From positions 379,501 through 443,500 of the forward strand of contig JAHRBS010000014.1 of the NCBI GenBank assembly GCA_024305745.1: 64,000 nt of DNA. The letters run 5' to 3'. The position numbers were made by a program, and so were the translations under genes. A model generated the notes under the pieces. The model had not been told where the DNA came from. It saw only the letters and a program-made list of their open reading frames with translations, and did not search any database. Each line of letters opens with the position of its first letter. Positions within the stretch are counted from its first letter, which is position 1. The DNA is from Polyporus tsugae (lineage: Eukaryota; Basidiomycota; Agaricomycetes; Polyporales; Polyporaceae). This document shows, piece by piece, positions 11,487 to 23,161 of the stretch.

Positions 11487-12724
11487 ATGGCTGCGACCTC
11501 GACGAAGAAAGTGTTGATGCTGCATGGGTAGGTCAATCTGTAATTCTCCGACCGACGGTGCTTGTACATAGTGAGCCTGATTTCACCCCCTCTCCGATAG
11601 GTATGCGCAGAATGCCACGATCTTCAGCAAGAGGGTACGCACGCGTAGTTCCGAGTCACCCACTCGTTGATGCACTGACCAGATACCTACTCTCAGATGG
11701 GAGCTCTTCGCAAATCTTGCGGCAAGAGCATCGAATTAGGTGCTCGTTCTGATGCTGTTTTGCCACTGAGATGCGCTTTGCTGACGATCTTATAGTTTTC
11801 ATAGACGGACCGCACGTACTATCCGCCGTAGATCTTGCGGAAGCTTTCGGATCTTCGTCGGAGACCTCTTCCTTGAACGACCTTGGAGCACAAGAGGCGA
11901 CGACAGACTCCGAGTCTGACCCTGCCTTGCTTCCCAGAGGCTGGTGGAAGGTCGATGCTGCTAATTTGCAGACCATAGGCTTGGAAGACTCGATACTGCA
12001 GCTTCGTGACATCCTTCACAAAGACCACTATGACGGTATCTTCGGTTTCAGGTAGGTCGTGACGTCCGATCTGACTCTATCTGCCTACGAAACTTGACCG
12101 CCGCATTCAATGCTACGACAGCCAAGGTGCAGCGATGGCCGCACTCATAAGCGCATTAGTAAGCCGTCCTGAACTCAACCCGGATAATCCATAGGCCGCT
12201 TATCTTCTGCTTAGCTCGAGAAGCCCGAGGTCTTCCCGCCATTCCTGGTGGACGGGAAACCGCCACATCCTCCTTTGTAAGGAACGCGAACTCGTCGTGT
12301 CATCTTTTCATCCACTGACAACAGCAATCCCCCAGCACATTTTGCGTGGCAGCTGCAGGGTTCCGGCCGGAGAGTCCGCTGTGCGACTCTATCTTCCTAC
12401 CGTCGTTCTCGACCCCAACACTCCACGTGCTCGGCCGCACGGACGTGCTTGTTGTGGAGGAACGCTCCAAGACGTTGTCGGACATTTCCGTTAACAAGCG
12501 AATCGAATGGCATGACGGGGGTACGTACTGAATTGCATATATTCTGTCGTTTGGTTGACAAATCATCCTTGTATACAGGGCACTTTGTGCCGTCCAAGGC
12601 AAACTGGCGGAATTTCTTGAAGGCGTACCTCAAGGACCCGTTGGGGGACGTGCCCTCCCCAAGTCCTTCTCCCGTGTCCCAGCCAGCTTCGGGCACCGCG
12701 ACTCCAGTAAACCCGACCTCATGA
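11487..12724 (+). CDS. FSH-type serine hydrolase
   Basis: Eight exons (11487..11527, 11601..11634, 11697..11739, 11796..12051, 12122..12158, 12215..12276, 12336..12520, 12579..12724) give 267 aa. It starts KKVLMLHGYAQNATIFSKR, typical of the FSH1/OVCA2 family of alpha/beta hydrolases. The catalytic triad is visible: Ser in FGFSQGAAMAAL, Asp in HVLGRTDVLVV, His in HDGGHFVPS. Between the first strand and the nucleophile the protein has an acidic insert rich in Ser, Asp and Glu. Family members are small carboxyl esterases; some are recruited to secondary-metabolite clusters, but no such cluster is adjacent here. The substrate is unknown. The splice join between exons 4 and 5 rebuilds the nucleophile elbow exactly, which supports the model. 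Confidence 0.9.
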
Positions 12725-13623
12725 AACTTCTGTGACCTGTAGGTAAGTTTGGGTGCTCGTAGGTATGCTCGTCCACATCTAATCGACTGATATCTCGGCG
12801 CAGATATGTAGACAACACTAGATGTGGCCGTCCTTTTCCTCCATGTCTTCTTGGTAGTTTCAATAGTGCCGCTCTGCAGTTGAGCAGAAGCGGTGATCTG
12901 TATTCAAAGTAGGCGCGGATCGGAAAGCTGCTCGAGCGCTCCCAGAGTATGGCGGGACTTTATACGGTCATCGAGACGCCGTATCGGGCGAGCTGTATGC
13001 ACGTTCCAGTTAGCAGTAAGCAGAGAAGCGGCGGTCTTTCTTGCAGTGACACACGGCGCATGCTTACAGCATGCGTCATCTGGCACTACGCAACCCCACG
13101 TTGAGGAGATATTTCAACCGGTGTTATGTAAAATGAAGGGTGGGTTGTGGTGTCGAATGTGCATAGCACAGTAAAAATCGGCAGAAACGGTACGACGACC
13201 GGCGCACCATCCCATACTCAACGCTCAACGTCTTTTCGCGGTAACTAACTCTGCCGAGAGCAATTCCGAGACGCAACCAACTCCCTTATCGGATGGACTG
13301 GATACTAGAGTAGAACGTGCAGGCATGACGAACAGCCACGGCACAAAGGACGATGAAGAGTGGTTCATGTCGGAGAGAAGGCGAGACATTACACGTCACC
13401 CGATATACCCTTGATCATTAGTCCTAGTTCATGCCGTACATCGACAAGAGCAGCCGCAGACGTAGTCTTCAAGTCGAGGAAACGATGCCCGGTAATCCCA
13501 TTGTTGACGTTCACGTCCGTGGACATACATCACAGGACAGTCTATGCTGCACCGAAAGCATTAGGAGGTGTTGGAACGATCATCGGGACTTACGCACCTA
13601 GGCTAAGTAAGCTAATGCCTCCT
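12725..13623. other. Intergenic between convergent genes, nothing found
   Basis: About 0.9 kb between the 3' ends of the FSH hydrolase gene and QCR6. Short ORFs on both strands lack motifs or splice support. It presumably holds both 3' UTRs. Confidence 0.4.
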
Positions 13624-14253
13624 CTACTTGAGCTTGGAGAAGAGTTTTGGTGCGGCGCAGCCCTACAATAGACGTGAGGCTCGATGAATTTACGAAGGGA
13701 GGTGGACGACATACGTCGACGCAGTGCATGAGGCTGCAGGAAGACAGGTCAGAAGAACTGGAAACGGAATCCAACAACATGTCACTCACTGGTCTACACG
13801 AAGGATGTCGCGTGGCTGAAGGTTAGTGGAGAACCTCTCAGAACAACAACACTATCACTCACAGCTAGGCAAACCTGTCAGTGCACAGAAACGGAGCAGG
13901 GAAGGAATGTGGACGTACAATTCCTCAACGCAGTCCTCGCCCTTGAAACCTTCGCCAGCGTTGACCTTCTCCTCGCAATGCGCAAAGTGCTTCGCGTGTG
14001 GCGCGCACTTGGCACTCTCCGCGCACTCCTGCTGCAGCGCAGGGAGGATCTATACACACCGAGTGGGTGTTACGACGCGTCGTTTGCAGCGAGACAAAGC
14101 GGAACGCACGTCTTCGGGCTCCTCCTCCTCCTCAGCCTCCTCCTGGGGCTCCTCGGCAGGCTCCGCCTGAGAAGAGACCTTCTCCTCCTTCTCCTCGGGG
14201 GCGTCGGCGTGAACGGTAGAAAAGAACGAAGAGAACAACGACGAGACACTCAT
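13624..14253 (-). CDS. QCR6: Complex III hinge protein (subunit 6)
   Basis: Four exons (14253..14110, 14049..13919, 13733..13715, 13662..13624) give 110 aa. The N-terminus MSVSSLFSSFFSTVHADA is followed by a Glu-rich acidic stretch, then ECAESAKCAPHAKHFAHC, FKGEDCVEE, LMHCVD and GCAAPKLFSKLK. The paired cysteines are those of the UQCRH/QCR6 hinge protein, which sits next to cytochrome c1 in the intermembrane space and helps docking of cytochrome c. The third intron-bounded exon is only 19 nt, and the intron before it (185 nt) is long for this window, so a tiny extra exon there cannot be excluded; the model is about two residues short of usual relatives at that point. Confidence 0.9.
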
Positions 14254-15067
14254 GGTCGACAGTCTGAGTGAGGACGATTGTGCGAGCTGTCCAAGTCTGA
14301 GTTTGGCTTCCGCTCTCCGGCTGCAAACGGAATCTCTAACGGCGCTAAATGCTCCCGCTCCGATTGGTCCGCTTCAGCCCCCCTGAATTGAACCAGCGTG
14401 GGAGATGAACTGAACAGTTGAACCAAACACAAATCTTATCGCCCTCCTGTCCGTTCCGCAGCATCTCGTTGCTTCCCCGCTGGCAAATATTCAACGCTAA
14501 CGATTCTGGACGACGGATATTTTCCCGAGTGATAGTCAAGACACAACCGTGTGTGCCACACCGAGGTCGCCCACCGTGCTCCGAGCTCGAGTTGTTCACC
14601 GACGTCGACCTACTGGAACATGTTAACCAGCAATTTCTGACTTGTTTCCAGCCTTCGCGCAGCTCCCATGGCCATATAATCCTCCGCGGCAAGGTCGAGT
14701 TGAATGGCTATCCCTTCTGCTTAGAGACCTGGGATATCGACTCGAGTAGCGATAGCCTCGTTTCGGCCTAGGTGCGCTTTGTCCTTTCGACCACAAACTC
14801 ATGGCTGACAATGGCCGTGCCATCCCCCGCTTTGCCTCGTTCCAGCTATGAAAGACACTCTTTTTCGCCGGTGCTGTGTTTATTACGAGCAGCAGGGGAG
14901 GCTTCCTCGTATAAACCCACCGAACAGGGTTTGTTGCTTCTTACCAGATCCACCTCTCGCCCGTCCCTCGCCACTGATCTCTCTACATCGACACCTTCAA
15001 TTCTCATCACCCACCCTCCGGACACGACTCCCATATCTCTCCGTTGCCAGATCAGACAACTGCTAAC
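14254..15067. other. Divergent promoter region of QCR6 and MYND copy 2
   Basis: Contains an open frame at 14418..14771 without recognisable features, and the TATA box of MYND copy 2. No other gene is supported. Confidence 0.4.
14910..14915 (+). promoter_or_regulatory. TATA box of MYND copy 2
   Basis: TATAAA about 155 nt upstream of the start codon, in the context GGGGAGGCTTCCTCG-TATAAA-CCC. The flanking GGAGGCTTCC and the trailing CCC are the same as in front of MYND copy 1. Confidence 0.6.
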
Positions 15068-16133
15068 ATGAGCGTCAAGATTCATGGCCCAGAGTCTGTC
15101 CTTGGACTAATCTGCTCCAAAACCGTATGCAACTGGTGCAATAAACCGCGCGGGGCAGACGTTGCACTCAAACAGTGTAAGGGGTGCACCGTCACCTGGT
15201 ACTGCGGCAAGGAATGCCAAACCGCGGCCTGGCCGCACCACAAGTAAGTCCAAGAAATGTTCGCAGTTGAGGTCGTTGATAAATTAACCCACCGACCGCA
15301 ACCACTCTAGGTTGATGTGTACATCACGGTCACGCGCCAAAGTCACACCGATCTACGACATGCTCGGCCCCGCAACCATGGCCGAGCTCTCCCAGGCTTC
15401 CAAGGACTGGACCGAAATCCACAAGCTCAGCCTTTTCATGATCGCCACCATCGCAGTCGAGCTCGGCGGCGGCGTCGATGCCGTACTGAACGCGCCTCAA
15501 TCCGTAATCTTCGACTTGGGACCACCCACTTTAAGTTTCTACGACGGAAGCCCTTCGACAGCGTTCACGCTCGAGGCCGCGGACTTCAACCACCGAGACA
15601 ACGTCGGCGCCCTCACGGCGCCCCAGTGGTCCCCCCCAGCCGTTGCGGTCCGCAACACCCTCGCGCAGAGATTTCGAGGGGCAAACGCCCATCCGGACAT
15701 TGTCGGTGTGCTCCCCGTTACGTTCTGCATAGGGGGCGCACAGCTCGCCGCCCAAACTAGCCTGCCCCTCCATCGTTCTCGGGCCCCAGCGGGCGGCGGA
15801 GCGCTGGATGAACGCACAAAGGCGGCGCTGGAAAACGTGATAGGCATTTGCATGGGGGCGATCAATGCAGGCACCGTTTTTCGCATCCCGACGGACGCCA
15901 ACCAAGCCGTGCCAGACATAGGGATGCTCGTGCTCCGGGGTCGGAAGAGTTGGACATGGACGCCGCCCGCCCTGAGTCCGTCACAGGCTAGCAACCTGAT
16001 CCTCGAGTTCTTACGCTCGCATTCGGAGTTTAGACACTATCCGGTCTCTCCTCTGGATTCGTTCACTACCTATCACCAATTGTGGCCATACCACTCACTC
16101 CGTATCGACGCGGATTCGTCGGGTTCAAGGTAG
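15068..16133 (+). CDS. MYND zinc-finger protein, copy 2
   Basis: Exons 15068..15243 and 15311..16133 give 332 aa. The MYND finger reads CNWC, CKGC, WYCGKECQ, AAWPHHK and, across the intron, KLMC. The C-terminal domain matches copy 1 almost throughout (SQASKDW, HKLSLFMIAT, GVLPVTF, INAGTVFRIP, FTTYHQLWPYHSLRIDA), so these two are recent duplicates. They stand in opposite orientation about 14 kb apart. No catalytic domain is visible. The protein has no signal peptide or membrane segment and is probably cytosolic or nuclear; function not known. Confidence 0.9.
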
Positions 16134-16664
16134 TAAAGCCTCGCAACATGGCGCGTAGTTCATTGGACGATAGGGAGCAGAAGCGGCATTGCATATAGTA
16201 ATTACTTATATCATTGTCTCCGCCCATGGTCTAGTATGCGTAGGTTCGGACGTTATGATGGTCAAAGTACGGTGTTTTACTACTACCGTTGCAGCTCCGT
16301 CTCAGCAAGCACCGTCTTGGACTCGGAGTCAGAAAGCGCGCGACGGCCATCCAAATGAGGTAAGGTCGCTCTCCCGATCCCTACTCGGGATTTCCCGAGG
16401 TGCTCCTGCTCGACGATGACGATGATCAGAGGCGATCGTCTCTGTCAAGGACCGCTGTAAGCACGAACGTCGTCTGCACATATTCACGCCCTAGCGTCGT
16501 AACTCACACCGTATTTTGCATCAACTGCTTCCCATAACCCGCTCACTACGCGTCTTTTTGGGCCCAGGTCAGTAATCAAGTCGAACCTTTTTCAGTACTT
16601 CCAATTAGTACTCTTGTTGCGTGCACGGTTCTGACACTTTCATTTCTTAGCTTGGGTAGTCGAC
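16134..16664. other. Intergenic between tandem MYND genes
   Basis: About 0.5 kb without supported coding frame; holds the promoter of MYND copy 3. No TATA box as clear as in copies 1, 2 and 4. Confidence 0.4.
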
Positions 16665-17730
16665 ATGCCCGAACAAATGCCATATTATCTCGGCGAAGGC
16701 GTCAACTTTGTACCACAATGCGGCCATTGCCGTAAGCGAGACGTCCCACTGAAAAAATGCGCAGGCTGCGGGATCATGAAGTACTGCAGCAAGGAGTGTC
16801 AAAAGGCATCGTGGCCAATGCATAAGTTTGTATTTTCCTCCCCCCACATGCCCCTCAATACCCGTCGCTGACCTAGAATGATCGTCATCCAGGCCAATGT
16901 GCCGCTCGGAGGACGAAAACCCCATGAAATCCGCGATCCCGCCCGCACAAGTCGGCTACCCTACAGGCATGTTCCTCGCGAAGGCCGTCGACGGGTGGAC
17001 CAAGATGCATTCCTTTGCCTGCGGCATCATCGCGCACGCCGAGACCATCGGCTCGGAAAACTGGTCGCTGCCCGCGAGCGGCGTCCGCGTCCTCCTCTTT
17101 AGCCTCATCTCCCGCACGCCCCGCGACCCCAGCGGGAGCCCCTCCGCCGAGTTCCGGGTCGGCACACACTACATCTGCCATCAGCGCGACTACATCGCGC
17201 ACGGCATCTACATCGTCGCCTCGCAGTGGACGCCGGGCTCCTGCCGCAACCGCGAGACCCTCGCCGCAGACATTCGCGAGAAGGAGAAGAACAGATCCGG
17301 GCCGGGGCCGACGTTTGAGGGCGTCCTGCCCGTCACGACCTACCTGGTGGGCACGGGCATGATCATGGAGGACCCGTGCAGGGTCTACTACCCGCACGGC
17401 TTCGAGCCGGGCACGCGCGTCGACCCGCTCACGCTCGTCGGGCTGAAGCTCCTCGTGTACATCTGCCTGGCGGTCATCAACATGGGGCTCGTGCTCCGCC
17501 CCCGGGAGCAGGGCGATACGGCCTCGCCGCTGCTGCGGATCGGGACGTACGTGCAAAAGAAGAAAAAGTGGAAGTGGCAGCCCGCGGAGAACGCATGGCC
17601 GGAGCTGGCGAAGATTATGCGACGGAAATATCGCTGCCTCATCTCCCCGAGCGACATTTTCACTACCTATCACAAACTGTGGCCATATGGCATGCCTGGT
17701 AACTCACTCCCCAGCGACGAGATGGACTAG
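16665..17730 (+). CDS. MYND zinc-finger protein, copy 3
   Basis: Exons 16665..16825 and 16893..17730 give 332 aa, the same length as copy 2. The finger reads CGHC, CAGC, KYCSKECQKASW and, across the intron, HKPMC. The intron interrupts the same codon position as in copies 1, 2 and 4. The C-terminal domain is diverged but keeps GVLPVTTYL, INMGLVLRP, KWKWQP and FTTYHKLWPYG. It lies in tandem behind copy 2, 531 bp apart, so the family has grown both by tandem and by inverted duplication. Function unknown; protein binding through the MYND finger is likely from family knowledge. Confidence 0.88.
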
Positions 17731-18963
17731 CGTGCTCGCCTACTCTATCGCTTTGTCCCATAATACGACCAAGTACTCCTCTTGAGCGGAGTATGAACCC
17801 AAACGGCTGGATCGAGCTCGAGTACGCGTGTGTCACTGAACGTGAAGAAAGTCCAGCAAAATCTACCAAATCCATCCAATATTAACACCTAAGGCGTTCA
17901 AGTTCAAGTCAGATATACCACCCTCCGAGGCTTTTCGAGTGGTCCCGGTCCACAGTCTACACGGCCAACCCTGGGTTCGAGCTGTGGCCGTCGAATTCCT
18001 TGCTGGACGGCATGAAGGAAAACTCGGATTCGTGCTGCGAGGGAGACGCCTCTTGTCGCTGGCTCCGCCCTCGCAGCTCGCCCATCGACCGAGACGTCGG
18101 GTCCGAGTGGACGGTCGTGTCCTGCTCGACGCGGACTCCCTGCATGTGCGAGTGGGTCCTGTAGCATGGGACGTCGGTATGAAGACGATATCGATTCGAG
18201 ACTGCTTTTGTGTTCTGCACACGCGGCCACGCCCGGCGAGTTGTACTAGTAGGCTGTAGCATGTTGGTCAAGCGCCCCGGCACTGCGCGAGCCCAGGCTC
18301 AGTTCGTCCGACTCCCTGCCCAAAACGGCCAAGTTAGCGCCTGACATACAGTATCGCGCCATCATATAATTGGTGACCGGTGACCCACCTGCCAAGCCTT
18401 GGCCGAGCCTGGTGAAATCCAACCGAGCCGTCTGCCAGTGAAATCCATGTGTCTCCCTAATCACATCACACCGTCCCACCTGCCACCGGCATTCTAGTGG
18501 TTCCCGTGCTTGTGTAAACCTTCAACTTGCTTCATCGTTTGTTCATGAGACCATCCTATCACGATACTGAAATTGTCCTCGTCTCGCAATCATGCTGCAC
18601 TGAAATGTACGTACATCTGCCACCCACGCGCAAGATCCAGCGGCGCGTCGTTGTACATTGAGCGGCGTCTGTCTGACAGGAACCATCATGTGTGGACTCA
18701 TGTGCCGCAGTGGGGCCCCCGCATGCTCCCGCATGGCACGAAAACGCATTTTCCGTATCAATATGAAACTAGCTGTAACTATGTCAACCTCAAGTACACA
18801 GACATGACGGCACCTATATACCGCAGACACTAGGAAGTGGACATCGCTGTAGCATTTAAACGAGCTTCACACCGCATTGGAATGACGTCCGTCTTCGTCC
18901 TCACCCCCGCCCCCCTCCTGTACGCTGTACGATTGGCTTCCTCGTCCCTGATCCCCGGTCAAT
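17731..18963. other. Intergenic, no gene seen
   Basis: About 1.2 kb. A Cys-containing open stretch on the plus strand near 17915-18165 (ending SCSTRTPCMCEWVL) has no start codon or convincing splice partner, so it is not called. Confidence 0.35.
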
Positions 18964-20683
18964 ATGCTGTTCAACGTCGACAAACTCATGTCCATGGCAA
19001 CCCTGGTCACCGTTCTCTCCACGCTCAGCACATACCCCACTGTCGTTACCGCGTCTCCGGCCGCACACTTAGTATCGCGCGGGCAATGTTCATCGACGCT
19101 GAGCACCGCCACAGTGAGTGTCCCCTGATCCAGGCCCGACGCACAGCGCAACTCGCTAATAACCGACTCTGTGCTCCACTGTGCTCCACCTGCCACCCGA
19201 CACCGCCGGCGACCAAAGGGCGTCGCCTCTCACCTTCAGAGCACGTACTGGAATGGGGCAGGATGGGGTATCTTCTGGACCGACGCCGTGCGTATCATTT
19301 CGCGCTTTCCGGTTCGAAACTCTCAGGTACCGGTACTCGCGACTGATCTGGTTGTCGGATATTGCGGCGCGACGTTGACAGAACACGATCGAGGACTTGT
19401 ATAACCTCATGTTGGCCAAGGGCTCGACGGATTTCAACGTCGCGGACTCCACGACCCTCGGCAAGCTCGCGCTCCAGCAGGACCGCAACGCCTGGGTCTC
19501 GCAGCTGAGGGGCAGCAACGACGACGCTGGCGTAAGTGCTCCAGCGCATTCAACCGCAAGTGGGCATGGCTGACACGTTGACCTGCTGCAGTGGGTTGTG
19601 CTTGCTCTGCTGAAGGTGGGGGACTACAGGACCGCCCACGGTCAGAATGCGGCTCCGTACATTGTACGTTGGCATTCACCATATTGGTGTGCTCGGAGCG
19701 AACCCAATGGTCTGACCTCCCTTCGCAATTTTCAGAACAGCGCAAAGATCGTCTATGAACTGATCGCTGCGGAATGGGACACCTCCGTCTGTGGCGGTGG
19801 TGGTAAGTAGCCGAAACCCTTCGCACGTTTTAGAGGAGCATACGCTTACCATTGGCGAACGTAGTGTGGTGGTCCAGTGCCCACACCTACAAGAACGCGA
19901 TAACGAATGAGTTGTTCTTGCACCTCTCAGCGAAGCTGTACAACCGCTACAAGGGCGCGGAATACCTCAACAACGCGAAGAAGGCGAGTGCTTGTTAATA
20001 TACAATTGACATGGGGTCGACACTAACGATCTGTCCTGATAGACATGGACTTGGCGTAAGCACACATAGCATCGTCATACAAAAAAGATGTACTAAATAC
20101 ACCCACATAGTCCTTAACTCTGGCATGCGCAACTCCCAGGGCCTCTGGAACGATGGGTGGGTCACACCCTGTAATGCACGGGTCCTCATCGGCTGATAGT
20201 TGAGGTTGCAGCCTGACGAGTTCCTGCAAGAACAACGGTCAGACGACCTGGACATACAACCAGGCCGTCGTCGCCTCCGGCCTCGCCGAGCTCTACCTCG
20301 CGACCGGCGACTCCAGCTACCTCACCCAAGCCGAGATCACGCTCGACGGCGCCATCGCCCACAAGACGCAGAACGGCATCCTCAAGGAGACGTGCGACAA
20401 TGCGAGCCCGACCTCGACGTGCAACAACGACCAGGCGATGTTCAAGGGCATCTGGATGAAGCACCTGCAGTACTACCTCGACTTCGCGCCCAGCCGCGTG
20501 TCCAAGTACAAGAGCTTCATCGGCGCGCAGGATTCGGCGGTCGTCCACTACGGCACGGGCCCAGGCTGGGCGGTCGGCAACGTCTGGTACGCGGCGAGCA
20601 AAGGCGGTTCTCTCTTCACCGCGGAGACGCAGAGTTCGGGTCTTGCTGCCCATAACTGCGCTGCGAAGTACGGCCCCTGCTGA
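18964..20683 (+). CDS. Secreted GH76 alpha-1,6-mannanase-like glycosidase
   Basis: Nine exons (18964..19113, 19219..19287, 19382..19531, 19592..19663, 19736..19802, 19865..19983, 20043..20055, 20111..20156, 20212..20683) give 385 aa. A signal peptide is followed by the GH76 fold: STYWNGAGWGIFWTDA, SNDDAGWVVLALLK (the Asp pair is the likely catalytic centre), VVWW-type VWWSSAHTYKNAI, NSQGLWNDGL, and CNNDQAMFKGIW. GH76 enzymes cut alpha-1,6-mannan or act on GPI-mannan in wall assembly; the lack of a GPI tail suggests a secreted enzyme. Exon 7 has 13 nt. The intron after 19983 has a GC donor (AAG/GCGAGT), needed to keep AKKTWTWL in frame. Confidence 0.9.
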
Positions 20684-23161
20684 TGGTTGGGCGTGGAATG
20701 GATAGCTTGGTGCCAGTGATTCACTCCTTGAATACAATGAATAGTAAATACAGCGGTAAGCATATCTTTCTATACTAGTATGCTTATCCGGAGTTCGGTT
20801 CCGTGACACCGGGCCCGGCGTAATTGCGAGACCCTCCACCTTTGTGAACATTGGGAAGGACTCGTCCTAAGCGTGATGAACGTTATGAACAGCCAGTACT
20901 CTATAGCTTCCCGAGCTATATGTACATCCAGTTGCCTTGAAATGGGACTCCTCCTATTCACTAAGCAGTCTTTCGCGAATATTAATGTCAACGTGCCCAG
21001 AACAAAAGCAGCTCGCGGGCCGCCTTGACGTTAGATGGCTTCCACTAACCGCCATGTTCACTGTGTGCCCAGGAGGTCGGACAAAACGCGACGTAATGAC
21101 GACCCATAAGGTCGCAGTTTTTACAGTGGAAACCCGGGAGAAATGCGAATAAGTTACATCTGGCGCCCGGGGTTTTTCGCGACATTAGCTGGGACAGGAA
21201 AGCCGGATTTTTTCATGACAAACTTTCCCTTTTACGACCTTCACATTTCGGATTGCAGCGGGTTCGCTGCCGGCAGGGGTCCACCACCCATCCGCATTGC
21301 TGTCAGTTTCTGATCCCAGCGCCATAATAGAAAGCAAAATAATAAATTGATTGAAGGAGATTATCTACGTCTACATGACTGAAGTCCCTGCCCGTCTAGT
21401 ATAGAAACAGCGCGCTCATGATGTAGACCTCTCCTACCCGCGGTCCCCATACGCGTCTATACCGGCATTGGTGCAGGTGCACCGCGGTCGGCACGCGCTC
21501 ATGCGCTCATGCACCACCCAAGTTGCCGTGCAGAGCTAGACTCCGGGCGAGCTCCTAGTCACCAGTGGCCTGCTTTCGGATGGAGCCACTGGGGCATCAC
21601 ACACAGGTGCGAGTCGATTGTTGTCATCGCAGTAGACAAGGCGCCTAGAGTACCGACCATCACTCCGCTCGCACCGGCTGGTGCGCGTGAAACCCTGACT
21701 TGAAGCTTGAAGCTGCAGAGGGCACGTCCATCCACAATAATGCGTGTGCAGGGGTAAAGGTGCTGGCACAGGCGAGTGGGGATACGACAGGTGGGAGTAG
21801 TTAATAGATGCGTGAAATGCAGCGCAAAACGTACCATTATCCTACCAATAGCAAGCGGCCGTCACAACCACCAAGATGGGGAGGGTATCATACCAATCTG
21901 CGCACACTCGCATTGGGTGAGCCTCAATTTTGTGGGTAGAAGTTAGAACAGACAACTTACCTCGATTGCAACAGATGGCGCAATATGGGAACTGTCCTTG
22001 TGCCGGAAGCTTGAGATGATGGCCGAGGGTGAAACTGTACTAGAAGACGGCCGAGGGCCACAATCTCGTCAAGGCATCAAACAGTATAAGGTATAGAAGC
22101 GGGGGGAGAACGTACAATATACCCCTCGCATCCAAGCGTGGATTCAAGGCGTGAGAGCGTCCACCAGATCTACAGCCAAGATGCACCACGCATGCCAGCG
22201 AGACGTTAGAATGACCCCTCTAGTTAAGCACCCAGATGGAGATAGGACAGCCAATTGGCCAGCACAAGAGGAACAGACTGGTCGGCGGAGACCCAGGGAA
22301 CCAGAGAGCAGCAAGAGTCAAACGAGTTGAACGCTGAAAAAGAGGCGATAATCGATGCGGACCAAATGCTGACTCAGAGCCAACTGCTCTATTTGTCTCT
22401 ATTTGTCTCGTCCGACGAACGTCCAGCTAAGCGCTCACTCAATGTCGCGAGCTGTATGCGCGCTACATCGGGTCGTATTTTTACTGGCTAAACATGGGCT
22501 TTCGGCTGGCAGGACAAAACCCGACTTTAAAGTGGGGTCCGACCTTGCTCCCACTTAAGGTAGCGAAGCGCGAAAAATACGACTAAAATTCTCACTTATC
22601 CCGGGCACTGAGGCGCGTAGTGGTTACTACAAGATGAATTATCACGTCGAGCGCTGCCAAACAGGGCATCCGACTCACTGGAGCCGACATGTGGATGGCA
22701 GGTGATTTCTGTCGGTGAACGACGACAGCTTCACAGAAAACGGACAGGAACCTTGATGGTTCGAGTCGCTGGTCATATTCTCGCGCGGATTTGTCGACGT
22801 CGTAAGATGTACCACATTCCTGCATCGAAACGGTTGTTAGCTGAAGCTCGAGAATCTTCAAGGCGAAGGGATACTAGACCATCGCCATTCCGCCCTAGGC
22901 TGAGCATCCCACACAGTTACCAAGGAACCGTAAATATTTGTAATGGACGGACCGACAGGACATCGCGATTCGTTCAGAGCAGGTGATTCTATGCGATATG
23001 TTCAGCAAGACAAATTCTCACCAATCCGTTCATGAGCCTCGCACGTTCAATGGGAATGGCGAGAAAGCGCGAGGCATAGTTTGCCAAACAGCATGCATAC
23101 CCGTCCTATCGTACATCCCTGTCTTCTCTAGGATCTCTACTCAACCTCCCTATTCCTCACC
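20684..23161. other. 2.5 kb without recognisable genes
   Basis: Less GC-rich than the coding parts. Only short overlapping ORFs occur, none with a motif or splice support. No terminal repeats or transposase-like frames were recognised. One 10-nt unit is repeated in tandem near 22390-22409. Confidence 0.45.

Noticed and set aside
17900..18170. Possible Cys-rich secreted protein on the plus strand
   Set aside because: The open stretch ends with several Cys residues but has no ATG, no signal peptide and no clear splice partner.
22740..22775. tRNA-like B-box string GGTTCGAGTCG
   Set aside because: No matching A-box or cloverleaf arms at the right distance.
20684..23161. Transposable element in the long gene-free stretch
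   Set aside because: No transposase, integrase or reverse-transcriptase motif and no terminal repeats were found by eye.
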